From assembly GCA_963773335.1 (NCBI GenBank), contig CAVZAT010000004.1, positions 124,001-188,000 of the forward strand: a stretch of 64,000 nt of DNA. The letters run 5' to 3'. Shown piece after piece: positions 38,983 through 47,677 of this stretch. A program made the position numbers and the translations under genes. Source of the stretch: UBA4742 sp963773335. Its GTDB lineage: Bacteria; Actinomycetota; Acidimicrobiia; Acidimicrobiales; Acidimicrobilacustridaceae. The notes under the pieces were generated by a model. It did not search any database. It was not told the DNA's origin and saw only the letters and a program-made list of their open reading frames with translations. Numbering within the stretch: the first letter of the stretch is position 1; each line of letters begins with the position of its first letter.

Positions 38983-39714
38983 TCAGGGCTGGGCGGGCTG
39001 GCCGGCGGCGGCCGGCGCCCGGCGGCTCGAAACCATCTCGGCCCGGGCCGAGTCGATGCAGTCCACACAGGTCTCGAGATGGCGGCTGGCCTGAGACGGA
39101 TCGGTCTCGCTCAGCTGTACGAACGCCGGACAGCCCAGACCGGGCTGTCCGACCATGAGCTCGAGCATGAGGGCGTGGCGCATCCGGCGCCGGGCCCGGT
39201 GCACGATGACCTTGGCCGTCCCCGACTTCACCCCCAGCGCGGCACCTACCTCGTCGGGGGTGAAGCCGAGTTGGGTCACCAGCGCCACCGCCGTGGCATC
39301 GCGGCGCGACAGGCCCGAGACGCAGCCCTGGACCTGCTGGGCCAGCTCGTTGAGCTCGCTGACCACATCGGGTCGGGGGTCTTTGGAGACGATGGCTTCG
39401 GCCTGCTCGTCGTCGAGGGTGATGACCCGCTTGCCGGCCCGCAGCTGGTCGACCGCGGCGTGGCGGGCAATGGACAGGAGCCAGGGCCGGAAGCGATCCG
39501 GTTCACGGAGCCCGTCCAGATGCTGGAGGGCCCGGGCGAAGGTGTCCTGGACGATGTCGGCCACCGTGTCCGCGTCGCGTACGTGCGAGAGGGCCACCGC
39601 CCGAACCGCCCCCACATGGGCGCGGTAGAGCTCGTCGAAGGCCTCCGCCCGACCGGCGCGGACCTCGGCTACCAGTTCGGCATCGGTTCGGGGGGCCAGC
39701 CCTCGGGTCCGCAC
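38983..39714 (-). CDS. ECF sigma factor with zinc-binding-like C-terminal tail
   Basis: 243 residues from GTG 39714. Region 2: AFDELYRAHVGAVRAVALSH, DADTVADIVQDTFARALQHL, RFRPWLLSIARHAAVDQLR. Region 4: LSRRDATAVALVTQLGFTPD, EVGAALGVKSGTAKVIVHRA. After region 4 about 55 extra residues include CPAF and HLETCVDCIDSARAEM, an HxxxCxxC arrangement like zinc-containing anti-sigma (ZAS) domains. The usual separate anti-sigma gene is absent; the tail may take its place. Divergent from the surface-protein/kinase operon that starts at 39821, a possible target. Confidence 0.88.
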   Translation of the reverse strand: MRTRGLAPRTDAELVAEVRAGRAEAFDELYRAHVGAVRAVALSHVRDADTVADIVQDTFARALQHLDGLREPDRFRPWLLSIARHAAVDQLRAGKRVITLDDEQAEAIVSKDPRPDVVSELNELAQQVQGCVSGLSRRDATAVALVTQLGFTPDEVGAALGVKSGTAKVIVHRARRRMRHALMLELMVGQPGLGCPAFVQLSETDPSQASRHLETCVDCIDSARAEMVSSRRAPAAAGQPAQP

Positions 39715-39721
39715 CCCGAAG

Positions 39722-39727
39722 ACTGTA
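39722..39727 (-). promoter_or_regulatory. -10 box of the ECF sigma gene
   Basis: Minus strand TACAGT, then seven bases, then GTG 39714; leaderless layout. Confidence 0.55.
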
Positions 39728-39776
39728 GGCCGTTGGGGCCAGGTCACGCACCGCTGTGTCGAGCGGTCCGGTAGGG

Positions 39777-39782
39777 CATAAT
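39777..39782 (+). promoter_or_regulatory. -10 box of the surface-protein/kinase operon
   Basis: CATAAT, the most AT-rich hexamer in the intergenic region, 38 bp before ATG 39821. A -35 box is not clear, which would fit an alternative sigma factor. Confidence 0.4.
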
Positions 39783-39820
39783 CGTCCGCGGACCGGTGCC
39801 AGGATCCAGGAACGGTAGCG

Positions 39821-41131
39821 ATGAGGCATGGTGAGACGGTCGGCCGAGCCCCACGGCCCGCCCGCCGGCTGGGGGCATTGCTGGCGGCGCTGGCCGCCGT
39901 CTGCGGCCTCGCGCTCGGCCTGATCCCCCTGGCCGCGCCGCCCAGCCAGGCCGCGACCGCCGGGCCGCCGAGAATTTCGGTGGCCCCCTCGTCGGCACAG
40001 GGAAATGCGACCGTGACCGTCACCCTCGCTGGGCTGTGGCGTCAGCCCCCGACCGCCGGACCCCCGATCTACTGTTCGATGAGCTTCCAGTGGAACGGTG
40101 TGGCCTGGCCCACCTCGAATGATGGAGAAGCGGGTTACACAGGCCAGACAACGGTCGGGGCCGTACCGAACGGTGCGGTGGTGGGCGTGGCCAACACGAT
40201 CACGGCTACCTGCACCTACGCCGGCACTGTCTACGACGAGCCCACAACGACGTTCACGGTCGCTCCCACCACCTGGACCCTGACCGACAACCCCAGCAGT
40301 GCCACCGCCGGCACCGCGGTGAGCGTGCTGTTGACCGGATCGAACAACGCCCCGGGCAATCCACAGTGCCCGCTGGTCTATTCATTCGACGGCTCCCAGA
40401 TCGGCACCAAGCAGAAGCAGCCGCTGTACTACACGGTGCCGGCGACGACGGCGGCCGGCAGCCACACCTTCAAGATCTCGTGCACCACCTCACCGCTGAA
40501 CGGATCGGCCACCGTGGGCTTCACGTTGCGCCCTCCCGCCACCACGACCACCACCCGGGCCACGACCACCACCCGGGCCACGACCACCACGGCCAAGGGG
40601 GCGACGACCACCACGGCCAAGGGGTCCTCCACCACCGCGGGCAACGACTCGTCGAGCACGACCACGGGCTCGTCGACCAGCGTGAGCATCGACACGACGC
40701 CAACCACGGTGCCAGGCCAGGCGCCGGTGACGGCCACCACCTACATGCGGCTCACGGCCTTGGCCATCGCGCCGGGAGCGGCGGTGAGTGCGAACGGTCG
40801 GGGCTGCGATGCCGGTGCGCCGGTCACGTTGACCATCGGATCGGCGTCGGTGGGACACACCCGGGCCACGTCGTCGGGGGCGTTCCACACGCCGCTGGCG
40901 TTGGGGCCGCTGTCGGTGGGTCGCTACACGGTGGTGGCGCGTTGTGGCGTGATCCTGGCCGCGCCGCTCGACGTCGTGTTGGCCAGCCAGGTCAGCGCGG
41001 CCACCTCCACGTTGGCCGTGATCCTCTTCGTGCTGCTCATCGGCGCCCTGGCCTTCCGCCGCCAGATCTTCCCCCGCCGACCCCGCTCGAGCCTGCCCGC
41101 CTCACCTTCGGAAACGGAATCGCCGACGTGA
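39821..41131 (+). CDS. Secreted Thr-rich surface protein, Ig-like domains, C-terminal anchor
   Basis: 436 residues. Signal peptide LGALLAALAAVCGLALGLIP with cleavage near SQAATA. Two beta-sandwich-like domains (about residues 48-147 and 150-235; cysteines in PPIYCSMSFQW/ATCTYAG and PQCPLVYSF/FKISCTTSP may pair). A Thr-rich stalk (about 240-305, TTTTRA and TTTTAKG repeats), a third beta domain with GRGCDAGAPVTLTIG, and one C-terminal helix (TSTLAVILFVLLIGALAF) with a basic tail. So a membrane-anchored wall-spanning protein, probably O-glycosylated. First gene of a six-gene coupled operon; stop overlaps the next start as GTGA. Confidence 0.82.
   Translation: MRHGETVGRAPRPARRLGALLAALAAVCGLALGLIPLAAPPSQAATAGPPRISVAPSSAQGNATVTVTLAGLWRQPPTAGPPIYCSMSFQWNGVAWPTSNDGEAGYTGQTTVGAVPNGAVVGVANTITATCTYAGTVYDEPTTTFTVAPTTWTLTDNPSSATAGTAVSVLLTGSNNAPGNPQCPLVYSFDGSQIGTKQKQPLYYTVPATTAAGSHTFKISCTTSPLNGSATVGFTLRPPATTTTTRATTTTRATTTTAKGATTTTAKGSSTTAGNDSSSTTTGSSTSVSIDTTPTTVPGQAPVTATTYMRLTALAIAPGAAVSANGRGCDAGAPVTLTIGSASVGHTRATSSGAFHTPLALGPLSVGRYTVVARCGVILAAPLDVVLASQVSAATSTLAVILFVLLIGALAFRRQIFPRRPRSSLPASPSETESPT
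40544..40627 (+). repeat. In-frame tandem repeat coding the Thr-rich stalk
   Basis: Two identical 18-base units (ACGACCACCACCCGGGCC) followed by two nearly identical 24-base units (ACGACCACCACGGCCAAGG then GGGCG or GGTCC). They encode TTTTRA twice and TTTTAKG(A/S) twice. Length variation here would change stalk length without breaking the frame. Confidence 0.85.
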
Positions 41132-42045
41132 CCCCCTCAGTCCTGCACCGCCGCGCCGGGCCACGGTTGGGGGCGGCCGTGGCCACCCTGGCGGTCGTCA
41201 CCCTGACACTGGGTGCAGCCGTGCTGGCCGCGGGGCCGGCCTCGGCCGCCTCCAGCGGAGTCACCCTGTCGACCACCATCGGGGGTCAGCGGGTGGCCGG
41301 ATCCTCGGCGTCGCACCCGGTCAAGCTGTACCCGAACCGCCCCGCGGTCATCGACATCCTGGTGACCAACTACCAAAATCGGACCATCACCGTGAACAGT
41401 GTGTCGCTGCACGGCACGGTGGCCGCCCTGACCTTCTACGCCTACGACACGAGCGTGCACCTGACCCTCGGGCCCCGTCGGGCCACGCACCTGCGCTACG
41501 ACCTCGACCTGAGCGGCCTCGACGGTCAGGCCACCGGCCTGATCCCGGCCACCATCACCATCGCCAACGCCCGCCATCAGCCACTGGCCTCCCAGTCGAT
41601 GGTCACCGACGTCCAGGGCTCGCTCGACTCGGTCTACGGCCTGTTCGGGCTGGCCCTGCTGATCCTCACCGCACTTGCCGTCATCGGCGTGGTGGTGTCG
41701 ATCGCCACCCATCGGATGCCGTCCAACCGTTGGCGGCGCGGCCTGCGGATGCTCACGCCCGGCGTCGGTCTGGGGCTGGTGTTGGTGTTCTCCATGTCCG
41801 CGCTGTCGGTGTGGGTGCCGACCCCGGGCACCTGGTTCACCGTGGTGCTCGTGTTCGCGGTGGTCTTCTTCGTGCTCGGGTACCTGACCCCGAACCCGAC
41901 GGTGGAGGGCGAGGACGACGAGGACGACGACGACCTCTACCTGACCGTCACCGACGATTCGCCGTCCGGCGAAGCGAGCCCGTCGCCGCCGGCGCCCACC
42001 GCATCCGGTGGCGAGTTCACCCGTGGTGACGAGTCCCCGGTATGA
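41128..42045 (+). CDS. Secreted/membrane protein with C-terminal transmembrane hairpin
   Basis: 305 residues from GTG. Signal peptide AVATLAVVTLTLGAAVLAAG with cleavage at ASAAS. An external beta domain of about 110 residues follows (VKLYPNRPAVIDILVTNYQN, RTITVNSVSLHGTV, HLRYDLDLSGL), like bacterial Ig/CARDB folds. Then three hydrophobic segments (VYGLFGLALLILTALAVIGV, MLTPGVGLGLVLVFSMSAL, WFTVVLVFAVVFFVLGYL) and a cytoplasmic acidic tail (EGEDDEDDDD) rich in Ser/Thr, a plausible kinase substrate. Overlaps both neighbours by four bases. Confidence 0.78.
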   Translation: MTPSVLHRRAGPRLGAAVATLAVVTLTLGAAVLAAGPASAASSGVTLSTTIGGQRVAGSSASHPVKLYPNRPAVIDILVTNYQNRTITVNSVSLHGTVAALTFYAYDTSVHLTLGPRRATHLRYDLDLSGLDGQATGLIPATITIANARHQPLASQSMVTDVQGSLDSVYGLFGLALLILTALAVIGVVVSIATHRMPSNRWRRGLRMLTPGVGLGLVLVFSMSALSVWVPTPGTWFTVVLVFAVVFFVLGYLTPNPTVEGEDDEDDDDLYLTVTDDSPSGEASPSPPAPTASGGEFTRGDESPV

Positions 42046-43880
42046 CCCTGGACCAGGATGAGGTCGAGGCGGCCCTCCCGAGCTACGAGATCGGCGCCGA
42101 GCTCGGTCGCGGGGGCTGGGGGGTGGTGCTGGCCGGCCGGCACCGCCAGCTGGGCCGTGAAGTGGCCATCAAGCAGCTCCCCCGAGCCTTCGCCGCCGAC
42201 CCCGACGTTCGGGCCCGGTTCACCGCCGAGGCCCGGGTCCTGGCCTCGCTCGACCACCCCCACATCGTGCCCGTCTACGACTACGTCGAACGGGACGGGC
42301 TGTGCCTGCTGGTGATGGAGCAGCTACCGGGCGGCACGCTCTGGAGCCGGTTCTCCGCCGACGGGTTCACGCCCCCGGCCGCCGCCGCCGCGGTGCTGGC
42401 CAGCATCGCCGGGCTCCAGGCCGCCCACGAGCACCACATCCTGCATCGGGACGTGAAGCCCGAGAACCTCATGTTCTCGGCCTCGGGCGCGCTCAAGGTC
42501 ACCGACTTCGGCATCGCCAAGGTGGTGGGCGGCGAGGGCACCCTGGCCACCCGGGCCGGTGAGGTGGTGGGCACGCCCGCCTACATCGCCCCCGAGCAGG
42601 CTCGCGGCGCCGCCCTGTCCCCCGCCACCGACGTCTACGCCGTGGCCACCATGTTCTACGAGCTGCTCTCGGGACAGCTGCCCTTCGCCGACGACGGCGA
42701 CGCCATGGCACTGCTGTTCAAGCACGCCTTCGAGACCCCGGTGCCGCTGACCGACGTGGCCCCGTTCGTGCCCGCCCCCCTGGCCGAGGTGGTGATGCGC
42801 GGTCTGGCCACCGACCCGACCGACCGCTACCCGAGCGCCGAGGCGTTCGGGGTGGCCATCGCCGAGGCCGCCACCGCGGCCTGGGGACCGGGCTGGCTGG
42901 CGGCCGAGGGCACGCCGGTCATGGGGGCCTCGTCCATCGTGGCCGCCACCGACCGGGTCACCTCCGCGCCCCGGGCGCCCACCCTGGCTGACCAGGCGGT
43001 CACCCCGGTGGCCCCCGCACCGCCCACGATCGCTGATCGGGCGCCGGTTCGGCCCACCAACGACGTGCACCGGGCCGGTGTCGATCTGGGCGATGTGGCC
43101 GAGGCCGATCTCGTGCCCGTCAAGGAGGTCCTGACCCCTCCGGCCAAGGCCACCGGGCCGCTGCTGATCGCCGCCGGCCTGATCGTCGTCACCATCGTGG
43201 TGGCCCTGGTCGGCATCGGATCGGGTTCGTCGGGTGGCCTGGGCGCCCACCGCGTGACCGTGGCCGGCAAGGACCCGGCCGGGGGCCAGGTGCTGCACCT
43301 CGACCTGTCCAAGCCCATCCCCGTCGGGGTGGCTGCCGGGGTGGCGCCGGGCGCCACCCGGGCTGCGCTCTCCCTGCAGGCGCTGGGCCGACCGGTGTCC
43401 CAGTCGAGCGCCCCCCTGAAGCCGTTCGGCTCGGGGAAGGTGGCCATCATCGACGCCTCGTCGGCCCGCTACCTCTACGCCGGGCGCTTCACCGCCCGTC
43501 TCGACCTGCGGGGTGGCTCCGAGGCCCACATCGACTTCGGCATCCAGACCAGGCAGTTCGGGCTGCTCAGCGCCGGTGGCGCGGCGGTGATCCTGGTGCT
43601 GCTGTTCGCGCTGGCCTACGCCGAGTCCTTCGCCCGGTCGCTACGAAAGGGCAAGCGGTCGACGGTGGCCATGGTCGGGCTGGCGGGCATGGGCGCGCTG
43701 ATCGGCGTGGCGCTCGTCGGGCTGGCCTGGGTGCTGGCCATCCGCCTGCCCACCGTGGCCACCGTGGTGGTCTGCGCCGTGCTCGGCGCGGCCGCCGGCG
43801 CGGTCGGGGCGGTCGGCTCGAAGCGGGTGGGCCGACAGCGGCGCTACGGCCGGGCGCTGAGGCGGGAGCGAACGGGATGA
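42042..43880 (+). CDS. Membrane Ser/Thr protein kinase (PknB-like)
   Basis: 612 residues. Kinase domain 15-280: Gly-loop LGRGGWG (21-27), Lys44 in VAIKQL, catalytic HRDVKPEN with Asp137, DFGIAK (155-160) and APE (183-185), so all catalytic residues are present. A Thr/Pro-rich juxtamembrane segment (about 300-365) is a likely autophosphorylation site. One membrane helix (about 372-392), an external beta domain of about 110 residues without PASTA repeats, then three more helices (about 507-527, 539-566, 570-590) and a very basic tail. The four-helix layout is unlike PknB. ATGA overlaps on both sides couple it to the surface protein and to the FHA-ABC protein, a probable substrate reader. Confidence 0.92.
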   Translation: MTLDQDEVEAALPSYEIGAELGRGGWGVVLAGRHRQLGREVAIKQLPRAFAADPDVRARFTAEARVLASLDHPHIVPVYDYVERDGLCLLVMEQLPGGTLWSRFSADGFTPPAAAAAVLASIAGLQAAHEHHILHRDVKPENLMFSASGALKVTDFGIAKVVGGEGTLATRAGEVVGTPAYIAPEQARGAALSPATDVYAVATMFYELLSGQLPFADDGDAMALLFKHAFETPVPLTDVAPFVPAPLAEVVMRGLATDPTDRYPSAEAFGVAIAEAATAAWGPGWLAAEGTPVMGASSIVAATDRVTSAPRAPTLADQAVTPVAPAPPTIADRAPVRPTNDVHRAGVDLGDVAEADLVPVKEVLTPPAKATGPLLIAAGLIVVTIVVALVGIGSGSSGGLGAHRVTVAGKDPAGGQVLHLDLSKPIPVGVAAGVAPGATRAALSLQALGRPVSQSSAPLKPFGSGKVAIIDASSARYLYAGRFTARLDLRGGSEAHIDFGIQTRQFGLLSAGGAAVILVLLFALAYAESFARSLRKGKRSTVAMVGLAGMGALIGVALVGLAWVLAIRLPTVATVVVCAVLGAAAGAVGAVGSKRVGRQRRYGRALRRERTG

Positions 43881-46800
43881 CCAGCTATGACCTCGACGTG
43901 GTGGAGCCCGACCACGAGCCGCGCCGACTGACGGTGGACGGCACGCTCGAGATCGGACGCGAGTGCGACGGCCTGAACCTCGATGACGGTCGGGTGTCAC
44001 GCCGACACCTCGCGCTGGCCGCCACCGACGACGGGCTGGTGGTGACCGACCTGGGCAGCACCAACGGGACCCTGGTCAACGGGGTCCGCATCCAGGGGCC
44101 CACGCTGATCACGGCCAGCGACACCATCGAGCTCGGCTCGGTGGTCCTGCACCCGGTGGCCCGGCCTGAACCGGCTCCGTCGCCTGAGCCGGCCCCGCCG
44201 GAGCCCGTGGTGGCCAAACCGCGGCCGGTGCTCGAGGAGATGGCGGCCCGGACCACCGACGCCGCCGTCATCCGCTCGCGGCCCGGCACGGCGGGCGCGG
44301 CGGCCGTGGCCGGAGTGGCCCGCGACGCCCGCCGGGCCCGCCGGCACCTGGCCGGCCTGGGATCGGAGCCGTGGGGGGTCGTGCCCAGCATCTGCCTGGT
44401 CGATCCCTTCCCCGACCTGGACGACCCGACCCGCACCGTCACCAGCGGCACCATCGTCGACGGCGGCCGCAACGAGATCTGGATGGTGGTCACCCCCGAG
44501 TCGCCTCCCGAGCCGTTGGAGCGGCCCCTGGCCCTCCTGTTCGGGGCCAGCTTGCCGGCCGCCGAATCACTGGGCCACCTGCTGGAGGGCTACGGGCTCT
44601 ACGCGGCTGACGGCCCCGACGTGGACGAGCAGCTACGCGAGCTGGACCTGCCCGCCCTGTCCCAGGCCGAAGGTGAGCTGGGCGCGGCCATGTCGCTGTC
44701 CTTCGTGCGCTACCTCGTGGCCCGCGGGGGTCGCGACACCTTCCTGCGCATGCTGGCCTCGGCCCAGCCCGGCCACCTCGACGCCGCCGCCCAGCAGGAG
44801 TACGGCGCCGGCATGGCCGCCCTCGAAGAGGGATGGCGCCAGAAGCTGCTGGCCGGCGCGCCGGACATGAAGACCGGCCAGTTCCTCCGAATGACCGTGC
44901 GCTACCTGCGGCCCCACAAGCGGCGCGAGATCGAGATGTTCGTCTACATGCTGCTCGGGCTGGCCTTCACCGTCGTCTACCCGTTCGCCTTCAAGAACCT
45001 GCTCGACAAAGCCATCCCCAGCGAGCACTACAGCCAGGTCCTGCAGATCCTGGGTGTGCTCAGCCTGGCCTTCGTGGTCACCGCCTTCTCCAGCGTGCGC
45101 GGGGCGTACCTGTCCGCGGTGGTGAGCGGCTCGGTGGTGCTCCAGCTGCGCCAGGAGATGTTCACCAAGATGCAGCACCTGTCCCAGGGTTGGTACAACC
45201 AGCACCAGCAGGGCGACGTGCTGTCGCGGGTGTTCTCCGACGTGGGCATGCTCGAGCAGGGGCTGTCCCAGACCTTGCGCGGCGGCCTGGTCCAGATCCT
45301 CACCCTGGCCGTGTCGGCCACGGTCCTGATCATCCTCAACTTCTGGCTGGCCCTCATCGTGCTGGCCGGTGCGCCCATCATCGCCCTGATCTACAAGGCC
45401 ATGTCCAAGGGCGCCCAGACCCGCAGCATCGCCGTGCAGGAGGAGACGGGCAGCGTGCTGACCGTGGCGTCGGAGAACTACGGCGCCCAGTGCGGTGGTC
45501 AAGGCCTTCGGCCTCCAGCTGCGTGAGATCGGCCGGTTCCGCCAGTCCAGCGACCGCCTGTTCGACCGCCAGGTCAAGCTCCAGCTCTTCGGTGGGCTGT
45601 TCGGCGTGTCGGTCCAGATGGTGGTCACGGCCCTCCAGGTGTTCATCCTGGGGCTCGGTGCGTGGCTGATCTTCCACGGGCACCTCACCATCGGTGGCCT
45701 GGTGGCCTTCATGAGCCTCATGGGCCAGGCCCTGGCCCCGGTCACGGTGCTGACCGGCATCGGCCAGCAGATCCAGTCCTCCACCGGGGCGCTGGTGCGC
45801 ATCAACGAAGTGCTCGAAGCCGAGCCCGAGGTGGTCGAGAAGCCCGACGCCGGCCAGCTCGCCTCGCTGCGGTCGACCATCGAGCTGCGCCACGTCGGGT
45901 TCTCCTACACCCCGGAGCGGCGCACGCTCGACGACGTCAACGTGACGATCACCGCCGGCCAGCGGGTGGCCTTCGTCGGCCCCACCGGGGCCGGCAAGTC
46001 CTCGGTGCTGCAGTTGCTCATGCGCTTCTACGATCCCGACGAGGGCGGCGTGTTCTTCGACGGGGTGGACATCCGTGACGCCACGGTGGAGTCGCTGCGG
46101 CGCCAGCTGGGTGTGGTCTTCCAGGAGACGTTCCTGTTCAACTCGACCATCGCCGAGAACATCGGCCTGGGCAGCCCCAACGCCACCGACGCCCAGATCC
46201 AGGAGGCGGCCAAAGCGGCCGAGCTCCACGACTTCGTGACCAGCCTGCCCCGGGGTTACGAGACGCTGGTGGGCGAACGGGGTGGGCGCCTGTCGGGCGG
46301 GCAACGCCAACGGCTGTCCATCGCCCGGGCCCTGCTGCGCGACCCCCGGGTGCTGGTGCTCGACGAGGCCACCTCCGCCCTCGACCCGCGCACCGAGCGG
46401 ATGATCGCCGACACCCTCGAGCGGGTGGGCCAGGGCCGCACCACGATCGCGGTGACCCACCGCCTCACCTCGATCACCGGCTACGACCAGATCTTCGTGG
46501 TGGTGGCCGGCCAGGTGGTCGAGCACGGCACCCACGACGATCTGGTGGCCGCCGGCGGTGTGTACGCGTCGCTGTGGGCCGAGCAGACCGGCGCCGTGGT
46601 GCCCACCGAGGCGCCGTTCGACGCGGCCGGTGCCCTGGCCCGGATCCCGCTGTTCAGCGGCCTCGACCCGGCCGGTCTGGCCGATGCCGCCTCTCGCCTG
46701 CGGGCGATCGAGCTGGCCGCCGGCGAACGCATGCCCGAAGGTGGCGGACGCCTGTCGGTCATCCGCCGTGGCCGGGCCACCGTGCTGGCGCCGGACTTCA

Positions 46801-47144
46801 CCGGTGAGCTGGCGCCGCTGGCCGAAGTGGGTCCGGGCGACGCCTTCGGCCTGTCGGCCCTGTTGGGTGACGAGAAGGGCTACGTGCTGGCCGCCGTCGA
46901 TCCGCTCTCGCTGGTGGTCATCGACGACGAGGCCATCCGTGGCCTGGCCGGCGTGCACCCCGAGATCGCCCAGGCCCTCGAAGGGACCCGCCACCCGGCT
47001 GCTGGTCCCGCCGGAGGACAGCGTCTGTCACGATTGACGATGGCACCCGGCAATCGGATGTCCATCGTGTCTGCGCCGTCGGGACCGACGGCAGAGGAGG
47101 TCCGCCGGATGACCGGCAGCATGCCCTCGGTGCACCAGCAGTGA
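43877..47144 (+). CDS. FHA - gluzincin-like - ABC exporter - cNMP-binding fusion protein
   Basis: About 1,088 residues; one apparent inserted base near 45490. Domains: FHA (about 20-90; LEIGRECD, RVSRRHLALA, LGSTNGTLVNG) that binds phosphothreonine; a Pro-rich linker; a region (about 165-325) resembling the peptidase-MA/gluzincin fold without an intact HExxH (SLGHLLEGYGLY, AAMSLSFVRYLVARGG); type-1 exporter membrane domain (about 335-660; six helices); nucleotide-binding domain with Walker A GPTGAGKSS near 700, Q-loop VVFQETFLF, signature RLSGGQRQRL near 804 and Walker B VLVLDEATSALD; a cyclic-nucleotide-binding-like domain (about 917-1036; IPLFSGLDPAGLADAASRLR, GPGDAFGLSALLG). Homodimer exporter controlled at both ends. 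The end at 47144 is supported by a GTGA overlap with the GAF gene. Confidence 0.88.
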
Positions 47145-47677
47145 ACCTGGTTCTGCACACGATCCTGAGCTCGGCGGGCGCGGTCACCGCCGCGGGTCAG
47201 GGATGGATCCTCGAACCCCGTGGCGACGAGCTCGAGGTGGTGGCCGCCATCGGATCGGGCGAGCTGGTCGGCATCCGGGTACCGGCCGAGGGGGGCACGG
47301 CCGGCTACGTCCTGGCCTCGGGCCAACCGGTGGCCATGATGCCCCGCGCCGAGGATCCCGCAGCCAGCGAGGGTGTGGTGGGCGTGCTGGGGATCCGCCC
47401 GGCTTCGGTGCTGAGCGTGCCCTGTGCGTTCGACGACGAGGTGCTGGGCGTGTTGGAGCTGGTGGACAAGGCGGGTGGTGCGTTCAGCTTCGACGACGTC
47501 GAGCTGTCCACCGTGCTGGCCAACATCGCCGGCTCGGCCCTGCGCGATCGGGACCCGGCCGTGTCGGTGCGCCCGCCCGACGAGCTGGCCGCCGATCTGA
47601 GGCAGCTGTCGGCGGCCGACCCCGCCACCTACGTGCGGGTGGCCACCGTCCTCGAGGCCCTGCTGGCCCGTGGCTGA
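47141..47677 (+). CDS. Stand-alone GAF domain protein
   Basis: 178 residues from GTG overlapping the ABC stop. Single GAF fold: ILSSAGAVTAAGQGWILEPR, LEVVAAIGSGELVGIRVPAE, GTAGYVLASGQPVAMMP, ASVLSVPCAFDDEVLGVLEL and FSFDDVELSTVLANIAGSAL. No output domain, so it probably acts by binding a partner in the same operon. It may sense a small ligand or redox state. A short helical tail overlaps the subtilase start by eight bases. Confidence 0.87.
   Translation: MNLVLHTILSSAGAVTAAGQGWILEPRGDELEVVAAIGSGELVGIRVPAEGGTAGYVLASGQPVAMMPRAEDPAASEGVVGVLGIRPASVLSVPCAFDDEVLGVLELVDKAGGAFSFDDVELSTVLANIAGSALRDRDPAVSVRPPDELAADLRQLSAADPATYVRVATVLEALLARG

Noticed and set aside
40544..40627. Tandem repeats as a possible CRISPR array
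   Set aside because: Units are 18 and 24 bases, directly joined without spacers, in frame inside a surface-protein gene, and there are no cas genes.
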